Positions 27,071 through 37,198 of a stretch of DNA of 64,000 bases are shown here, piece by piece. Both the position numbers and the translations under genes were made by a program. The notes beneath the pieces are model-generated. The model saw only the letters and a list, made by a program, of their open reading frames with translations, searched no databases and was not told where the DNA came from. The first letter of the stretch is position 1. The number at the start of each line of letters is the position of its first letter. The stretch is from Pseudomonas lijiangensis (lineage in GTDB: Bacteria; Pseudomonadota; Gammaproteobacteria; Pseudomonadales; Pseudomonadaceae). Location: assembly GCF_018968705.1 (NCBI RefSeq), contig NZ_CP076668.1, positions 5,702,501 through 5,766,500 of the forward strand. The letters run 5' to 3'.

Positions 27071-27832
27071 TTAATTATCGTCAGTCTTACCCGGAACATT
27101 AGAGGTTTCGCTCAGGATACCCTGTACTTCTTCCTTCATGCGCTTGAGACCCATGTGGCGTACGTCCGTACCACGCACCAGATAGATCACCAGCTCGGAA
27201 ATGTTACGGGCGTGGTCACCGATACGCTCCAGCGAACGCAGGACCCAGATCACGTTCAGTACACGGGAGATCGAGCGCGGGTCTTCCATCATGTAGGTCG
27301 CCAGCTCACGCAGCGCGGTCTTGTATTCGCGGTCGATGATCTTGTCGTACTGGGCGACAGACAGTGCCAGCTCCGCATCGAAGCGTGCGAACGAATCCAG
27401 CGCATCGCGAACCATGTTGCGCACCTGGTCGCCGATATGACGCACTTCCACATAACCGCGCGGCGCTTCGCCCTCTTCGCACAGTTGAATGGCGCGACGG
27501 GCGATCTTGGTGGCTTCGTCACCGATACGCTCAAGGTCGATCACCGACTTGGAAATGCTGATGATCAGGCGCAGGTCGGAAGCCGCAGGCTGGCGACGGG
27601 CAAGAATGCGCAGGCATTCTTCGTCGATGTTGCGCTCCATCTGGTTGATCCGGTCGTCGACTTCCCGGACCCGCTGGGCCAGGCCCGAGTCGGCTTCGAT
27701 CAGGGCCGTGACGGCATCGTTGACCTGCTTCTCGACCAGGCCACCCATTTCGAGCAAGTGGCTGCGAACTTCTTCGAGTTCGGCGTTGAACTGTTGCGAG
27801 ATGTGATGTGTATGGCTGTCTTTGTGGATCAT
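27071..27832 (-). CDS. phoU: Phosphate signalling protein PhoU
   Basis: Peripheral protein of 253 residues that links the PstSCAB transporter to PhoR and represses the Pho regulon when phosphate is plentiful. Two PhoU helical repeats are visible, each with an (E/D)xxxD-type metal-binding face: VDDRINQMERNIDEECLRIL and YDKIIDREYKTALRELATYM. Length is typical. It ends the pstSCAB-phoU unit, 70 bp after pstB, and is followed by a terminator. Confidence 0.97.
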   Translation of the reverse strand: MIHKDSHTHHISQQFNAELEEVRSHLLEMGGLVEKQVNDAVTALIEADSGLAQRVREVDDRINQMERNIDEECLRILARRQPAASDLRLIISISKSVIDLERIGDEATKIARRAIQLCEEGEAPRGYVEVRHIGDQVRNMVRDALDSFARFDAELALSVAQYDKIIDREYKTALRELATYMMEDPRSISRVLNVIWVLRSLERIGDHARNISELVIYLVRGTDVRHMGLKRMKEEVQGILSETSNVPGKTDDN

Positions 27833-27902
27833 GCTGGGTGTCCTTGGAACGTCCGGTTAATTGCGAAAACGCAGCGGTGGTTCAGGGCTGACGGAGCACG
27901 TC

Positions 27903-28736
27903 CTAGCCGTAACGACCGGTGATGTAGTCTTCTGTCTGCTTTTTGGTCGGGTTGGTGAACAACGTATCCGTATCACCGAACTCGACGAGTTTGCCCATGT
28001 GCATAAAAGCGGTGTAATCCGAGACCCGTGCCGCCTGCTGCATGTTGTGGGTAACGATCACAATGGTGTATTTGGATTTCAGTTCGTAGATCAGTTCTTC
28101 AACTTTCAGCGTCGAAATCGGATCGAGCGCCGAACAGGGTTCGTCGAGCAGCAGGACTTCCGGCTCCACGGCGATAGTGCGGGCAATCACCAGACGCTGC
28201 TGCTGACCGCCGGACAGACCAAGCGCCGACTCATGCAGCCGGTCCTTGACCTCATCCCACAAGGCCGCACCTTTGAGTGCCCACTCGACAGCCTCGTCGA
28301 GTACGCGCTTTTTGTTGATCCCTTGAAGACGCAGGCCGTAGACCACGTTCTCGTAGATCGTCTTGGGGAACGGGTTCGGCTTCTGGAACACCATGCCGAC
28401 GCGGCGGCGCAGCTCGGCAACTTCCTCGCCCTTGCTGTAGATGTTGTGCCCATAGAGGTTGATAGCGCCTTCTACCCGGCAGCCATCGACCAGATCGTTC
28501 ATGCGGTTGAAGGTGCGCAGCAGCGTCGACTTGCCGCAACCGGACGGGCCGATGAACGACGTCACCTTCTGCTTGGGAATGTTCAGGCTGACATCGAACA
28601 GCGCCTGCTTTTCACCGTAAAACAGGTTCAGGCCCGGAACTTCAATTGCCACGATTTCATCGGCCAGATGCAAACCTGACTTGTTGCGCCCCAGGGCCGA
28701 CATGTTGACGCCGCGGTTTGAGCCTTCGTGTTGCAT
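27903..28736 (-). CDS. pstB: Phosphate ABC transporter ATPase PstB
   Basis: ATP-binding subunit of 277 residues that drives high-affinity phosphate uptake. Walker [11 protein letters not shown]-loop [16 protein letters not shown], signature LSGGQQQRL, Walker [14 protein letters not shown], and H-loop [18 protein letters not shown] are all intact. AGGAG lies 6 bases before ATG 28736. It is 67 bp downstream of pstA; that gap contains an ACCGCCC/GGGCGGT hairpin (about 28770-28793) that could modulate the operon. Confidence 0.97.
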   Translation of the reverse strand: MQHEGSNRGVNMSALGRNKSGLHLADEIVAIEVPGLNLFYGEKQALFDVSLNIPKQKVTSFIGPSGCGKSTLLRTFNRMNDLVDGCRVEGAINLYGHNIYSKGEEVAELRRRVGMVFQKPNPFPKTIYENVVYGLRLQGINKKRVLDEAVEWALKGAALWDEVKDRLHESALGLSGGQQQRLVIARTIAVEPEVLLLDEPCSALDPISTLKVEELIYELKSKYTIVIVTHNMQQAARVSDYTAFMHMGKLVEFGDTDTLFTNPTKKQTEDYITGRYG

Positions 28737-28803
28737 GGATTGCTCCTGTGCGAACTTTTCGCATCATCGAACCGCCCTGCCAGTGCGGGGCGGTACTTTC
28801 GGA

Positions 28804-30474
28804 TCAGTTGTCGAGCGCCTTGTACTTCTCGCGCAAATGGTTACGAATGGCGACCGCCGACAGGTTGAGCAAGGCGATCACCAGCACCAGCAGCAAGGCC
28901 GTGGCATATACCAGCGGACGTGCGGCCTCGACATTGGGGCTCTGGAAGCCCACGTCATAAATATGGAACCCCAGGTGCATGATCTTCTGATCCAGATGCA
29001 GGTAGGGGTAGTTGCCATCCAGCGGCAGAGACGGTGCCAGCTTGACCACACCCACCAGCATCAAGGGCGCGACCTCGCCTGCGGCACGGGCCACCGCCAG
29101 GATCAGACCGGTCATCATTGCCGGGCTGGCCATGGGCAAGACGATTTTCCACAGGGTCTCGGCCTTGGTCGCACCCAGCGCCAGCGAACCTTCACGCAGA
29201 CTCAGGGGAATGCGCGCCAGACCTTCTTCGGTGGCCACGATCACCACCGGAACGGCCAGCAGTGCCAGAGTCAGCGACGCCCACAACAGGCCCGGCGTGC
29301 CGAAAGTCGGCGCAGGCAGCGCTTCGGGGAAGAACAGGTGGTCCAGAGAGCCGCCCAGCACATAGACAAAAAAGCCCAGGCCAAACACGCCATAGACGAT
29401 GGCAGGCACACCGGCCAGGTTGTTCACGGCAATGCGGATCAGCCGCGTGACCGTGCCCTGGCGTGCGTACTCACGCAGATAGACCGCTGCCAGTACGCCA
29501 AACGGGGTGACAATCACGGCCATGATCAGCGTCATCATCACCGTGCCGAAAATGGCCGGGAAAATGCCGCCTTCGGTGTTGGCTTCCCGTGGATCCTCGC
29601 TCAGGAATTCCCAGAGTTTCTTGAAGTAGAAACCGATCTTGGTGAAGAACCCCATGGCATTGGGCTGATAGGCATGCACCACTTTGCCCAGACTGATCTC
29701 CACCTCTTTGCCGTTGGCATCGCGGGCGGTCAGGCTGTCCCGGTCGAACGCCTGATGCAGGCCGCCAAGCCGCTCTTCGATCACTTTATAGCGGGCATCC
29801 AGCTCGGCCCGCTCGGCAGCCATGTCCGCCTGAGCCGTCGCATCGAGCCGGCCTTCCAGCTCAAGTTTGCGGGCCTGCAGGCGCAGACGCTCGATACCGT
29901 AGTTGATGGCGCCAATATCTTTCTTTTCCAGGCTGTAAAGCTCGTCGGCCAGCTTCTCGACACGCTTGATGCGCTCTTGCAGGGTCGGCCAGGCCGCTTC
30001 GCCTTCAGCCACGACCGTGCCGTTTTCCTTGACGTTGACCAGATAGCCGTAGAAGTTGCCCCACTCACGTCGCTCCAGGGTCATCAGTTCGGCAGGCAGG
30101 CTCTCTCCGGTCAGCCATTCACCGACCACCCAGGTGAAATCGCTGGGGTTCAGGTCACGGTTGCCGACCTTGAACAGCTCGCGGGTCATGAATTCGGGGC
30201 CATTTTCCGGGACAGGCAAGCCAGCCCCTTTGAGACGCGCAAGCGGCACCTGCTCCTGCTCGACCCGCTCGCCGATCAGCACATGCGGGGGCTGACCGGG
30301 CACATCGTATTGCGCATGCACCAGATCCGCCGGCCAGAAATGCCCCAGGCCACGCACGGCAATCACCGCCAGCAGCCCGATGGTCATGATCACCGCGATG
30401 GAAACAGCGCCCGCACTCAGCCAGACGCCGGGGGCGCCGCTTTTGAACCAGCTCTTGAGAGAGTCCCGTTTCAC
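28804..30474 (-). CDS. pstA: Phosphate ABC transporter permease PstA, long form
   Basis: Inner-membrane permease of 556 residues, nearly twice the ~300 of E. coli PstA. One transmembrane helix near residues 20-45 is followed by about 230 residues of mainly helical hydrophilic sequence, then the usual permease helices (about 290-550) with the cytoplasmic coupling loop EGLARIPLSLREGSLALGAT. The start is GTG 30474, with GGAAGG upstream; no ATG is suitable. It lies 15 bp after pstC. The long form is normal for pseudomonads. Confidence 0.95.
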   Translation of the reverse strand: MKRDSLKSWFKSGAPGVWLSAGAVSIAVIMTIGLLAVIAVRGLGHFWPADLVHAQYDVPGQPPHVLIGERVEQEQVPLARLKGAGLPVPENGPEFMTRELFKVGNRDLNPSDFTWVVGEWLTGESLPAELMTLERREWGNFYGYLVNVKENGTVVAEGEAAWPTLQERIKRVEKLADELYSLEKKDIGAINYGIERLRLQARKLELEGRLDATAQADMAAERAELDARYKVIEERLGGLHQAFDRDSLTARDANGKEVEISLGKVVHAYQPNAMGFFTKIGFYFKKLWEFLSEDPREANTEGGIFPAIFGTVMMTLIMAVIVTPFGVLAAVYLREYARQGTVTRLIRIAVNNLAGVPAIVYGVFGLGFFVYVLGGSLDHLFFPEALPAPTFGTPGLLWASLTLALLAVPVVIVATEEGLARIPLSLREGSLALGATKAETLWKIVLPMASPAMMTGLILAVARAAGEVAPLMLVGVVKLAPSLPLDGNYPYLHLDQKIMHLGFHIYDVGFQSPNVEAARPLVYATALLLVLVIALLNLSAVAIRNHLREKYKALDN

Positions 30475-30489
30475 TAAGTTCTGCCTTCC

Positions 30490-32775
30490 TTAAAGCGACG
30501 AGTATTTCTTGCGCAGGCGCTGACGAATCAGCTCTGCCAGGGTGTTCATGACAAAAGTGAACACCAGCAGCACCAGCGCCGCGAGGAACAGCACGCGATA
30601 GTGACTGCCTCCCACTTCCGACTCGGGCATTTCCACGGCAACGTTGGCCGCCAGAGTGCGCATGCCCTCGAACAGGTTCATGTCCATGATCGGCGTGTTG
30701 CCGGTGGCCATCAGCACGATCATGGTTTCACCCACGGCACGGCCCATGCCGATCATCAGCGCCGAGAAGATGCCGGGGCTGGCCGTCAGGATCACCACGC
30801 GGGTCAGGGTCTGCCAGGGCGTCGCGCCAAGGGCCAGCGAACCCAGGGTCAGGCTGCGCGGCACGCTGAAGACCGCATCTTCGGCAATCGAGTAGATATT
30901 GGGGATGACCGCAAAGCCCATGGCGATACCCACGACCAGTGCATTGCGCTGATCGTAGGTGATGCCCAGGTCATTGCTGATCCACATGCGCATGTCGCCG
31001 CCGAAGAACCAGTTCTCCAGATGCGGGCTCATGCCCAGGGAGAACCAGCCCACCAACAACACCACCGGCAGCAGAATCGCGCTTTCCCAGCCATCGGGCA
31101 CACGCAGGCGGATCGACTCGGGCAAGCGGGTCCACAGGAAGCCTGCCAGCAGAATGCCGATAGGCGTCAACAGCAGCAGGCTGAAGATGCCGGGCAAATG
31201 GCCTTCCAGATACGGCGCCAGGAACAATCCGGCAAAGAAGCCGAGGATCACCGTCGGCATCGCTTCCATCAGCTCGATGACCGGCTTGACCTTGCGGCGC
31301 ATGCCCGGTGCCATGAAGTAGGCGGTATAGATCGCGGCAGCAATGGCCAGCGGCGCAGCCAGGATCATGGCGTAGAACGCGGCTTTCAACGTGCCATAGG
31401 TCAGCGGCGCGAGGCTCAGCTTGGGCTCGAAATCGCTGTTGGACGCCGTGGACTGCCAGACATACTGAGGCGAATCGTAGTTTTCGTACCAGACCTTGCC
31501 CCACAACGAACTCCAGGACACTTCCGGGTGCGGGTTATCCAGCGTCATGGGCAGCAGCAGGCCTGAACTCTCGACCAGAATCTGGTTGGCCCGTGGCGAC
31601 AACGCAAGAATGCCCGAGCCTTCCACCACCTGATCGACCAGCAAGGTGCGATGGGCCGTGCTGTGGAATACGCCCAGCTTGCCGGAAGCATCGAGAGCGA
31701 TGAAACCCTTGCGACGTTGCTCGGCCCTGATCTGCACGATCGGCGCGTGGCTCATCTTGAAGTCGCGAACGCGCATGAAGCGCTGCTCGCCATCGGTATC
31801 ACGGGCCATGAACCACTGGCTCATGCTGCCCTTGGAGTTACCGATGATCAGTGAAATGCCGCCCACCAGTTGAGCGCTGGCGGTGATTTCCGCGTTGCCG
31901 TCTTCCAGCAGCTTGTAACGACCATTGAGGGTACGGTCACGCAGGCTGAACACATCGGCCTGGGCACGGCCATTGATCACATACAGCCATTGCTGGCGAG
32001 GATCGATATAGATGGCTTTGACGGCAGCGGACATCTGCGGCAGATCGATATGGCTCTGCTCGCGGGTCATCTCGCCCGTCATCATGTTCTCGGTCTGCTC
32101 CAGCGCCAAGACGTGCAACTGGGTGCCGGTTGAACCTGCAACCTTGAGATTGTCGCCACTGGCGCTGACGGTAACGTACTCCACCGGCCGGCCCTGATCG
32201 TCCAGCACCAGCGGCGTCTCGCCGTAAGGCCAGGCAATGCTCGGGGTGATGGTTTTCTTGTTGTCCGGATAAGTCGTCTGGTAGGCATGCTTGAAGATCA
32301 GCACCTGACCATTGGACAGACCCAAGGCAATCAGCGGCGCGCCGGGCTGATCCTTGCCGATGGACGCAACGGTCACTCCGGCCGGCAGCGGCAGGCTGAT
32401 GCGCTGCAGTTCGCTGCCCTCCTTGATATCAAAGAAGATCACTTCGCCCTTGTCGGAAACCCGCATGCCGATCTGGTTCTGCTCTTCGATGGTAATCATC
32501 AGCGGCTTGCCCGCGTCCTGCATCCAGGTAGCGTTCAGCGGCGTCTTGACGCTCAGGCTGGCACCCTTGAACAACGGCGCGACGACATAGGCGAGGTAGA
32601 AAAAGATCAGCGTGATAGCGGCCAGCACGGCAAGGCCACCGATGGCGACATACCAGCGGGTCAGGCGGTCCTTGAAGGCACGAACGCGGCGCTTGCGCAG
32701 CATCTCGGGCGTATTGAAATCAATGCGCGCTGGAGGTGAACTCTGATTCATTCTCGATTTAGCCAGATCATTCAT
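30490..32775 (-). CDS. pstC: Phosphate ABC transporter permease PstC, long form
   Basis: Inner-membrane permease of 761 residues against about 320 in E. coli. A first transmembrane helix (about 42-68) is followed by a ~370-residue domain of repeating beta-strand character (possibly a beta-propeller-like periplasmic region), then the five-helix permease core (about 450-755) with coupling loop SVPRSLTLGSLALGATPWQT and the MEAMPTVILGFFAGLFLAPY segment. ATG 32775 is the most upstream start; ATG 32751 is possible. It lies between pstS, 138 bp away, and pstA. Confidence 0.95.
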   Translation of the reverse strand: MNDLAKSRMNQSSPPARIDFNTPEMLRKRRVRAFKDRLTRWYVAIGGLAVLAAITLIFFYLAYVVAPLFKGASLSVKTPLNATWMQDAGKPLMITIEEQNQIGMRVSDKGEVIFFDIKEGSELQRISLPLPAGVTVASIGKDQPGAPLIALGLSNGQVLIFKHAYQTTYPDNKKTITPSIAWPYGETPLVLDDQGRPVEYVTVSASGDNLKVAGSTGTQLHVLALEQTENMMTGEMTREQSHIDLPQMSAAVKAIYIDPRQQWLYVINGRAQADVFSLRDRTLNGRYKLLEDGNAEITASAQLVGGISLIIGNSKGSMSQWFMARDTDGEQRFMRVRDFKMSHAPIVQIRAEQRRKGFIALDASGKLGVFHSTAHRTLLVDQVVEGSGILALSPRANQILVESSGLLLPMTLDNPHPEVSWSSLWGKVWYENYDSPQYVWQSTASNSDFEPKLSLAPLTYGTLKAAFYAMILAAPLAIAAAIYTAYFMAPGMRRKVKPVIELMEAMPTVILGFFAGLFLAPYLEGHLPGIFSLLLLTPIGILLAGFLWTRLPESIRLRVPDGWESAILLPVVLLVGWFSLGMSPHLENWFFGGDMRMWISNDLGITYDQRNALVVGIAMGFAVIPNIYSIAEDAVFSVPRSLTLGSLALGATPWQTLTRVVILTASPGIFSALMIGMGRAVGETMIVLMATGNTPIMDMNLFEGMRTLAANVAVEMPESEVGGSHYRVLFLAALVLLVFTFVMNTLAELIRQRLRKKYSSL

Positions 32776-32827
32776 GCGCGCACACCGTAACGGCCTTATA
32801 TGACAAAAACATTACAGTAAGGTGACG

Positions 32828-32866
32828 CAAAAAAGCCCGCCGCCCAGGAAAACCGGCAGCGGACTG
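32828..32866 (-). terminator. Terminator-like hairpin between pstS and pstC
   Basis: On the minus strand AGTCCGCTGCC pairs with GGCGGCGGGCT, followed by six T. It lies about 50 bases after pstS and could attenuate read-through, so that the binding protein is made in excess over the permease. Confidence 0.75.
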
Positions 32867-32913
32867 TTCAATTGCTTGCGAGGCCAATCCTTCAGCCTCC
32901 CCTCATGCTGCTG

Positions 32914-33912
32914 TTATTTCGAAGCGACACCCGAGGTACCTTGCAGGCCCAGATCGGCCAATGCCTTTTCCACCACGCGGGACGGCAACGGGATGTAACC
33001 GTCCTTCATCACCACTTCCTGGCCCTGTCTGGACAGCACCAGCTTCAGAAATTCGGCTTCCAGCGGTGCCAGAGGCTTGTTCGGCGCCTTGTTCACATAT
33101 ACGTACAGGAAACGCGACAACGGGTAAGTGCCATTCAAGGCGTTGGCTTCATTGTCCTCGACGAACTCTGTGCCTTCCTTCTTGGCCAGCGGTACAGTCT
33201 TGACGCTGGAAGTCTTGTAGCCGATACCCGAGTAACCAATGCCGTTCAGCGAGCTGCTGATGGCGCTGACCACCGAAGCCGAACCCGGCTGCTCGTTGAC
33301 GTTGGCCTTGAAGTCACCTTTGCATAGCGCCTCTTCCTTGAAGTAGCCATAGGTGCCGGACACCGAGTTACGGCCAAACAACTGGATCGGCTTGCTCGCC
33401 AGGTCGCCGGTCACGCCGACATCGCCCCAGGTTTTGGCATCAGCCTTGGCACCGCACAGACGGGTCACGGAAAAAATCGCGTCCACTTGCTGCATGGTCA
33501 GGCCCTTGATCGGGTTGTCCTTGTGCACGAACACGGCCAGGGCATCCACGGCGACCGGAATGGCGGTCGGCTTGTAGCCATGCTTCAACTCGAACGCCGA
33601 CAACTCGCCGTCCTTCATCTTGCGGCTCATCGGCCCGAGGTTGGCAGTGCCTTCCGTCAGGGCTGGCGGCGCAGTGGAGGAACCTGCGGCCTGAATCTGG
33701 ATGTTCACGCTTGGGTATTCTTTCTTGTAGGCCTCGGCCCACAGGGTCATCAGGTTTGCCAGGGTATCGGAACCCACGCTGGAGAGGTTTCCGGACACAC
33801 CCGTGGTTTTTGCGTAAGGCTTGATCGCAGGGTCAACAGCAGCGAAGGAATTGGCTGTCGCAACTGCGGCGGCAGCGAATGTCAGTGCGGTCATCCAGCT
33901 CTTGAGTGTCAT
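32914..33912 (-). CDS. pstS: Periplasmic phosphate-binding protein PstS
   Basis: High-affinity phosphate-binding protein of 332 residues. Signal peptide 1-24 ([20 protein letters not shown], cleavage at SFA-AV). Ligand-binding segments include [40 protein letters not shown] and [23 protein letters not shown] 33912 is preceded by AGGAG; the frame is open 45 codons further with no function. First gene of the pst operon, with Pho-box-like repeats 70-90 bp upstream. Confidence 0.96.
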   Translation of the reverse strand: MTLKSWMTALTFAAAAVATANSFAAVDPAIKPYAKTTGVSGNLSSVGSDTLANLMTLWAEAYKKEYPSVNIQIQAAGSSTAPPALTEGTANLGPMSRKMKDGELSAFELKHGYKPTAIPVAVDALAVFVHKDNPIKGLTMQQVDAIFSVTRLCGAKADAKTWGDVGVTGDLASKPIQLFGRNSVSGTYGYFKEEALCKGDFKANVNEQPGSASVVSAISSSLNGIGYSGIGYKTSSVKTVPLAKKEGTEFVEDNEANALNGTYPLSRFLYVYVNKAPNKPLAPLEAEFLKLVLSRQGQEVVMKDGYIPLPSRVVEKALADLGLQGTSGVASK

Positions 33913-33972
33913 GCCTTGCGCTCCTGCAGGGGATGTAGAGGATCTGAGACCTGCCGTCATTGGTGGGCCGTA

Positions 33973-34000
33973 TGAATACTCTATGAATTGATTGTGACAA
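33973..34000 (-). promoter_or_regulatory. Candidate Pho box upstream of pstS
   Basis: On the minus strand TTGTCAC, AATTCAT and TATTCAT occur in succession with 11-bp periodicity, the arrangement expected of tandem PhoB half-sites (CTGTCAT-N4). Individual matches are imperfect; context makes them likely. Confidence 0.65.
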
Positions 34001-34009
34001 TAAGATGAA

Positions 34010-34040
34010 AAGGCCGTCCCCCTTTCGGGATGACGGCCTT
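34010..34040 (-). terminator. Intrinsic terminator of the MFS gene
   Basis: AAGGCCGTC (34010-34018) pairs with GACGGCCTT (34032-34040). On the minus strand the stem is followed by TTTTCATC. It also separates the MFS gene from pstS. Confidence 0.82.
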
Positions 34041-34072
34041 CATGCAAGACAAAATGCTTCAGCGAGAGGCAA

Positions 34073-35362
34073 TCAGCGCTTCTTGGAGAGCAGATACAGG
34101 CCCAACGCCATGCCCAGGCCGCTCAGCGCCGCCACGTACCAGGCCGGAGCCATCGGGCTGGTCTTGAGCATCAGGGTCACGACCATCGGGGTCAGGCCGC
34201 CGAAGATGGCATACGCGACGTTGTAGGAGAACGACAGCCCCGAGAAACGCACCACAGGCGGGAACGCCTTGACCATGACGTACGGCACGGCGCCGATGGT
34301 GCCGACGAACAGACCGGTCACGGCATACAGCGGGAACAGCCAGTCCGGATGGGCGGCCAGCACATGGTAGAAAGTCCAGGAGCTGATCAACAGACCCGCG
34401 CTGCCCAGCAGCAATACCAGGCCCGCGCCGATACGATCCGCCAGCGCGCCCGCACCGATACAACCCAGACTCAGGAAAATGATCGCCAGGCTGTTGGCCT
34501 TCAAGGCAGTGGCCGCCGGAAATTCGTATTTGGTCTGCAGCAGGGTCGGCGTCATCAGGATCACGACGATGATCCCGGCCGACAGCAGCCAGGTCAGCAG
34601 CATCGACAGCACAACGGCACCGCGATGATCACGCAGCACGCCCTTGAGCGGCAGCTCTTCGGCCAGCGCCTTGCGCTGTTGCAGTTCGGCAAACACCGGG
34701 GTTTCGTGCAGCAGACGACGCAGGTAGACCGACATCAGGCCGAACACACCGCCCAGCAGGAAAGGAATGCGCCATGCGTAGTCGGAAACCTCGACCGGTG
34801 TGTAGATGCTGTTGATCACGGTCGCCACCAGCGAACCGATCAGGATGCCCGCCGTCAGGCCGGCCGTCAGCGTTCCACAGGCATAACCGACATAACGGGC
34901 CGGAACGTGCTCGGACACGAATACCCAGGCGCCCGGCACTTCACCGCCAATCGCAGCGCCTTGAATGACGCGCATCAACAGCAGCAGGATCGGTGCCCAC
35001 ATGCCGATTTGAGCGTAGGTTGGCAGCAGACCCATGATCAGGGTCGGCACGGCCATCATCAGAATGCTCAGGGTGAACATTTTCTTGCGGCCCAGCAGGT
35101 CACCGAAGTGCGCCATGATGATGCCGCCCAGCGGTCTTGCCAGATAACCGGCAGCAAAAATGCCGAAGGTCTGCATCATGCGCAGCCAGTCGGGCATGTC
35201 CGCCGGGAAGAACAGCTTCCCGACCACCGCCGCGAAGAAGACGAAAATGATGAAGTCGTAAAACTCCAGCGCCCCACCCAGGGCTGAAAGCGACAAGGTT
35301 TTGTAATCGCTGCGGGTCAAAGGCCGCGCTGGCTTCGCGGAATCTAAAGGTACGGATGACAT
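34073..35362 (-). CDS. MFS transporter, metabolite:H+ symporter type
   Basis: Twelve-helix major facilitator protein of 429 residues. The start of helix 1 ([20 protein letters not shown]) and the loop [16 protein letters not shown] between helices 2 and 3 place it in the metabolite:H+ symporter family (ProP/KgtP/ShiA-like). The second signature VRGG-like [16 protein letters not shown] supports this. Substrate not deducible; dicarboxylates, betaines or aromatic acids are common in the family. Divergent from the thioesterase gene, on the same strand as pstS and upstream of it, with a terminator between. Confidence 0.88.
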   Translation of the reverse strand: MSSVPLDSAKPARPLTRSDYKTLSLSALGGALEFYDFIIFVFFAAVVGKLFFPADMPDWLRMMQTFGIFAAGYLARPLGGIIMAHFGDLLGRKKMFTLSILMMAVPTLIMGLLPTYAQIGMWAPILLLLMRVIQGAAIGGEVPGAWVFVSEHVPARYVGYACGTLTAGLTAGILIGSLVATVINSIYTPVEVSDYAWRIPFLLGGVFGLMSVYLRRLLHETPVFAELQQRKALAEELPLKGVLRDHRGAVVLSMLLTWLLSAGIIVVILMTPTLLQTKYEFPAATALKANSLAIIFLSLGCIGAGALADRIGAGLVLLLGSAGLLISSWTFYHVLAAHPDWLFPLYAVTGLFVGTIGAVPYVMVKAFPPVVRFSGLSFSYNVAYAIFGGLTPMVVTLMLKTSPMAPAWYVAALSGLGMALGLYLLSKKR

Positions 35363-35794
35363 GACAAGGCTTCTCTTTGGGCTTTTCTTTGAATGAGCGA
35401 ACGACAGCTACGCTGGCTGCGGCGGGGTGGCGTGCAGAAGCGATTGTCCGGGGCAATTGTGCAGATAGGCACCAAAATTGCGTGTACAGGCAGTCTTGTC
35501 ACCTGTAGAGGTCAGGCAAGATAGCAAATTGTTTCAAAAAACACCTAGCAGAAGCGGCGCTCGGTAAAAAGAAAGCCCAATGGTCGTGCTGTGACGCAAC
35601 GCCCGATATACTCGCAGACCGTCACGCGCATCGGGAAACTGCGCAAAAACCTCTTTAGCCAGCGGCTTTCGCAGAGTTTCCCTTTTGGAGCCATAGGTCG
35701 GCTGAACACACAATGTTCACCGACGTAGTTTTGAATGGCACCTGTCAACCGCGGTAGAAAACAATGAGAGTCATGGGTCAGAGGCACCCTAGGC
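35363..35794. other. Non-coding divergent region
   Basis: 432 bases between the MFS gene and the thioesterase. I see no RNA gene, REP element or clear promoter hexamers. A minus-strand frame at 35545-35988 overlaps the thioesterase and lacks any recognisable feature. Confidence 0.5.
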
Positions 35795-36196
35795 ATGATT
35801 GAGCTCGAACAAGAAGATCCAACCCCACAAGGCGACCTGGCCTTGCAAATTACAGCCCTGCCCCGTGAAACCAATGGTTTCGGCGATATCTTTGGCGGCT
35901 GGCTGGTGTCACAGATGGACCTTGCAGGCACCGCAATGGCCAGCAAGATCGCCGGCGGGCGTGTCGCCACCGTTGCGATCGACCGCATGGCATTCCTGGT
36001 GCCGGTGGCCGTTGGCGAACAGCTTTCCTTCTATACACGGACCCTGGAAGTCGGCCGTACCTCGATCAAGATGATGGTCGAAGTCTGGAGCGACGACCCG
36101 TTGAGCAGCGAATGGCGCAAGGTCACCGAAGCCGTGTTCGTCTTCGTGGCCATCGACAGCAGCGGCCGGACACGTTCGGTCCCGGCACGGCGGTAA
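35795..36196 (+). CDS. Acyl-CoA thioesterase, YciA-like hotdog fold
   Basis: A 133-residue hydrolase of CoA thioesters. The hotdog signature NGFGDIFGGWLVSQMDLAGT provides the helix and catalytic Asp region, and FLVPVAVGEQLSFYTRTLEV forms the central strands. It belongs to the BFIT/YciA branch, which cleaves a wide range of acyl-CoAs. ATG 35795 has only a weak ribosome site (CTAGG close to the start). Single gene upstream of the mutarotase with a 93-bp gap. Confidence 0.9.
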   Translation: MIELEQEDPTPQGDLALQITALPRETNGFGDIFGGWLVSQMDLAGTAMASKIAGGRVATVAIDRMAFLVPVAVGEQLSFYTRTLEVGRTSIKMMVEVWSDDPLSSEWRKVTEAVFVFVAIDSSGRTRSVPARR

Positions 36197-36289
36197 ATTG
36201 CCGTTCGGGCAAAGACCGGCCGGTTAAGGCTAAACTCCTCGACCTTGAAAGCGTCTATTCATGTCACGGTCCTTGAGTGAGAACTTCGC

Positions 36290-37189
36290 ATGCCAACACC
36301 GCAGGTTGAATCCGTAAAATACGACGAGCTGAATTGCTGGCGTATCCGTCATGGCGATGCAGAGCTGCTGGTTGCCCAGCAAGGCGCGCACATCCTCAGT
36401 TATCAGGTCGCAGGCCAGGAGCCTCTGATCTGGCTGAACGATGGTGCGCTGTTCAAGCAAGGCAAACCGATTCGTGCCGGTATTCCGGTTTGCTGGCCAT
36501 GGTTCGGCAGCCTGGAGCGCAACCCGCAAAGCGTACAGGCGATGCGCCAGAGCAGCGAGCCCGCCAAAGCCCACGGGGAAGTCCGCACGCTGGACTGGGA
36601 ACTGCTGGGGATTGGTGAAGATGGCGATGCGCTGCTGGTGGAGTTCGTCCTGCCGCAGGCTGAAGGTCATTTACCCGGCTGGCCGCACAACGTTGCCCTG
36701 AAACTCAGCATCCGCCTGGACCATGCACTCAATGTCAGCCTGGTCAGCTACAACAACGGAAGCGAAACCGTAAGCTTCAGCCAGGCGCTGCACACTTACT
36801 TCGCAATCAGCGATATTCACCAGATCCACATCGAAGGCCTCGATGGCCTGCGCTATATCGAAACCCTGGAAAACTGGGAAGAACGCCAGCAGAGCGGCGA
36901 TCTGACGTTCGTCGGCGAAACCGACCGCATCTACAAAGATACGCCGCCATTGCTCAGCATCGTCGATCCAGAGTGGAAACGCCGGGTTCACATCCAGACC
37001 AGCGGCTCGAAATCCGCTGTCCTGTGGAACCCGTGGATAGACAAGACCAGCAAGCTCGTCGACATGAAGCCCGATGGCTGGCAGCGCATGGTCTGCGTCG
37101 AAACCGCCAACGTGCTGGACGATGTCGTGACTCTGGCGCCACAGGACATGCATGTCCTGGGGATCAGTATCTGGAGTGAAGCGCTCTAA
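36290..37189 (+). CDS. D-hexose-6-phosphate mutarotase (YeaD-like)
   Basis: Aldose-1-epimerase superfamily enzyme of 299 residues that interconverts anomers of glucose-6-phosphate and related sugars. Supporting segments are QEPLIWLNDGALFKQGKPIR, IPVCWPWFGSLERN, the HGEVRTLDWELL stretch with the catalytic His, ALHTYFAISDIHQIHIEGL and VLWNPWIDKTSKLVDM. It starts at ATG 36290. It converges on the DUF3299 gene 9 bp away. Confidence 0.92.
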   Translation: MPTPQVESVKYDELNCWRIRHGDAELLVAQQGAHILSYQVAGQEPLIWLNDGALFKQGKPIRAGIPVCWPWFGSLERNPQSVQAMRQSSEPAKAHGEVRTLDWELLGIGEDGDALLVEFVLPQAEGHLPGWPHNVALKLSIRLDHALNVSLVSYNNGSETVSFSQALHTYFAISDIHQIHIEGLDGLRYIETLENWEERQQSGDLTFVGETDRIYKDTPPLLSIVDPEWKRRVHIQTSGSKSAVLWNPWIDKTSKLVDMKPDGWQRMVCVETANVLDDVVTLAPQDMHVLGISIWSEAL

Positions 37190-37198
37190 ACCCGGCTA

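Noticed and set aside
28681-30477. 598-codon plus-strand frame over pstA
   Set aside because: Antisense shadow of pstA with Gln/His/Arg bias and no domain.
35545-35988. 147-codon minus-strand frame before and across the thioesterase gene
   Set aside because: Overlaps a real gene, no ribosome site and no recognisable domain.
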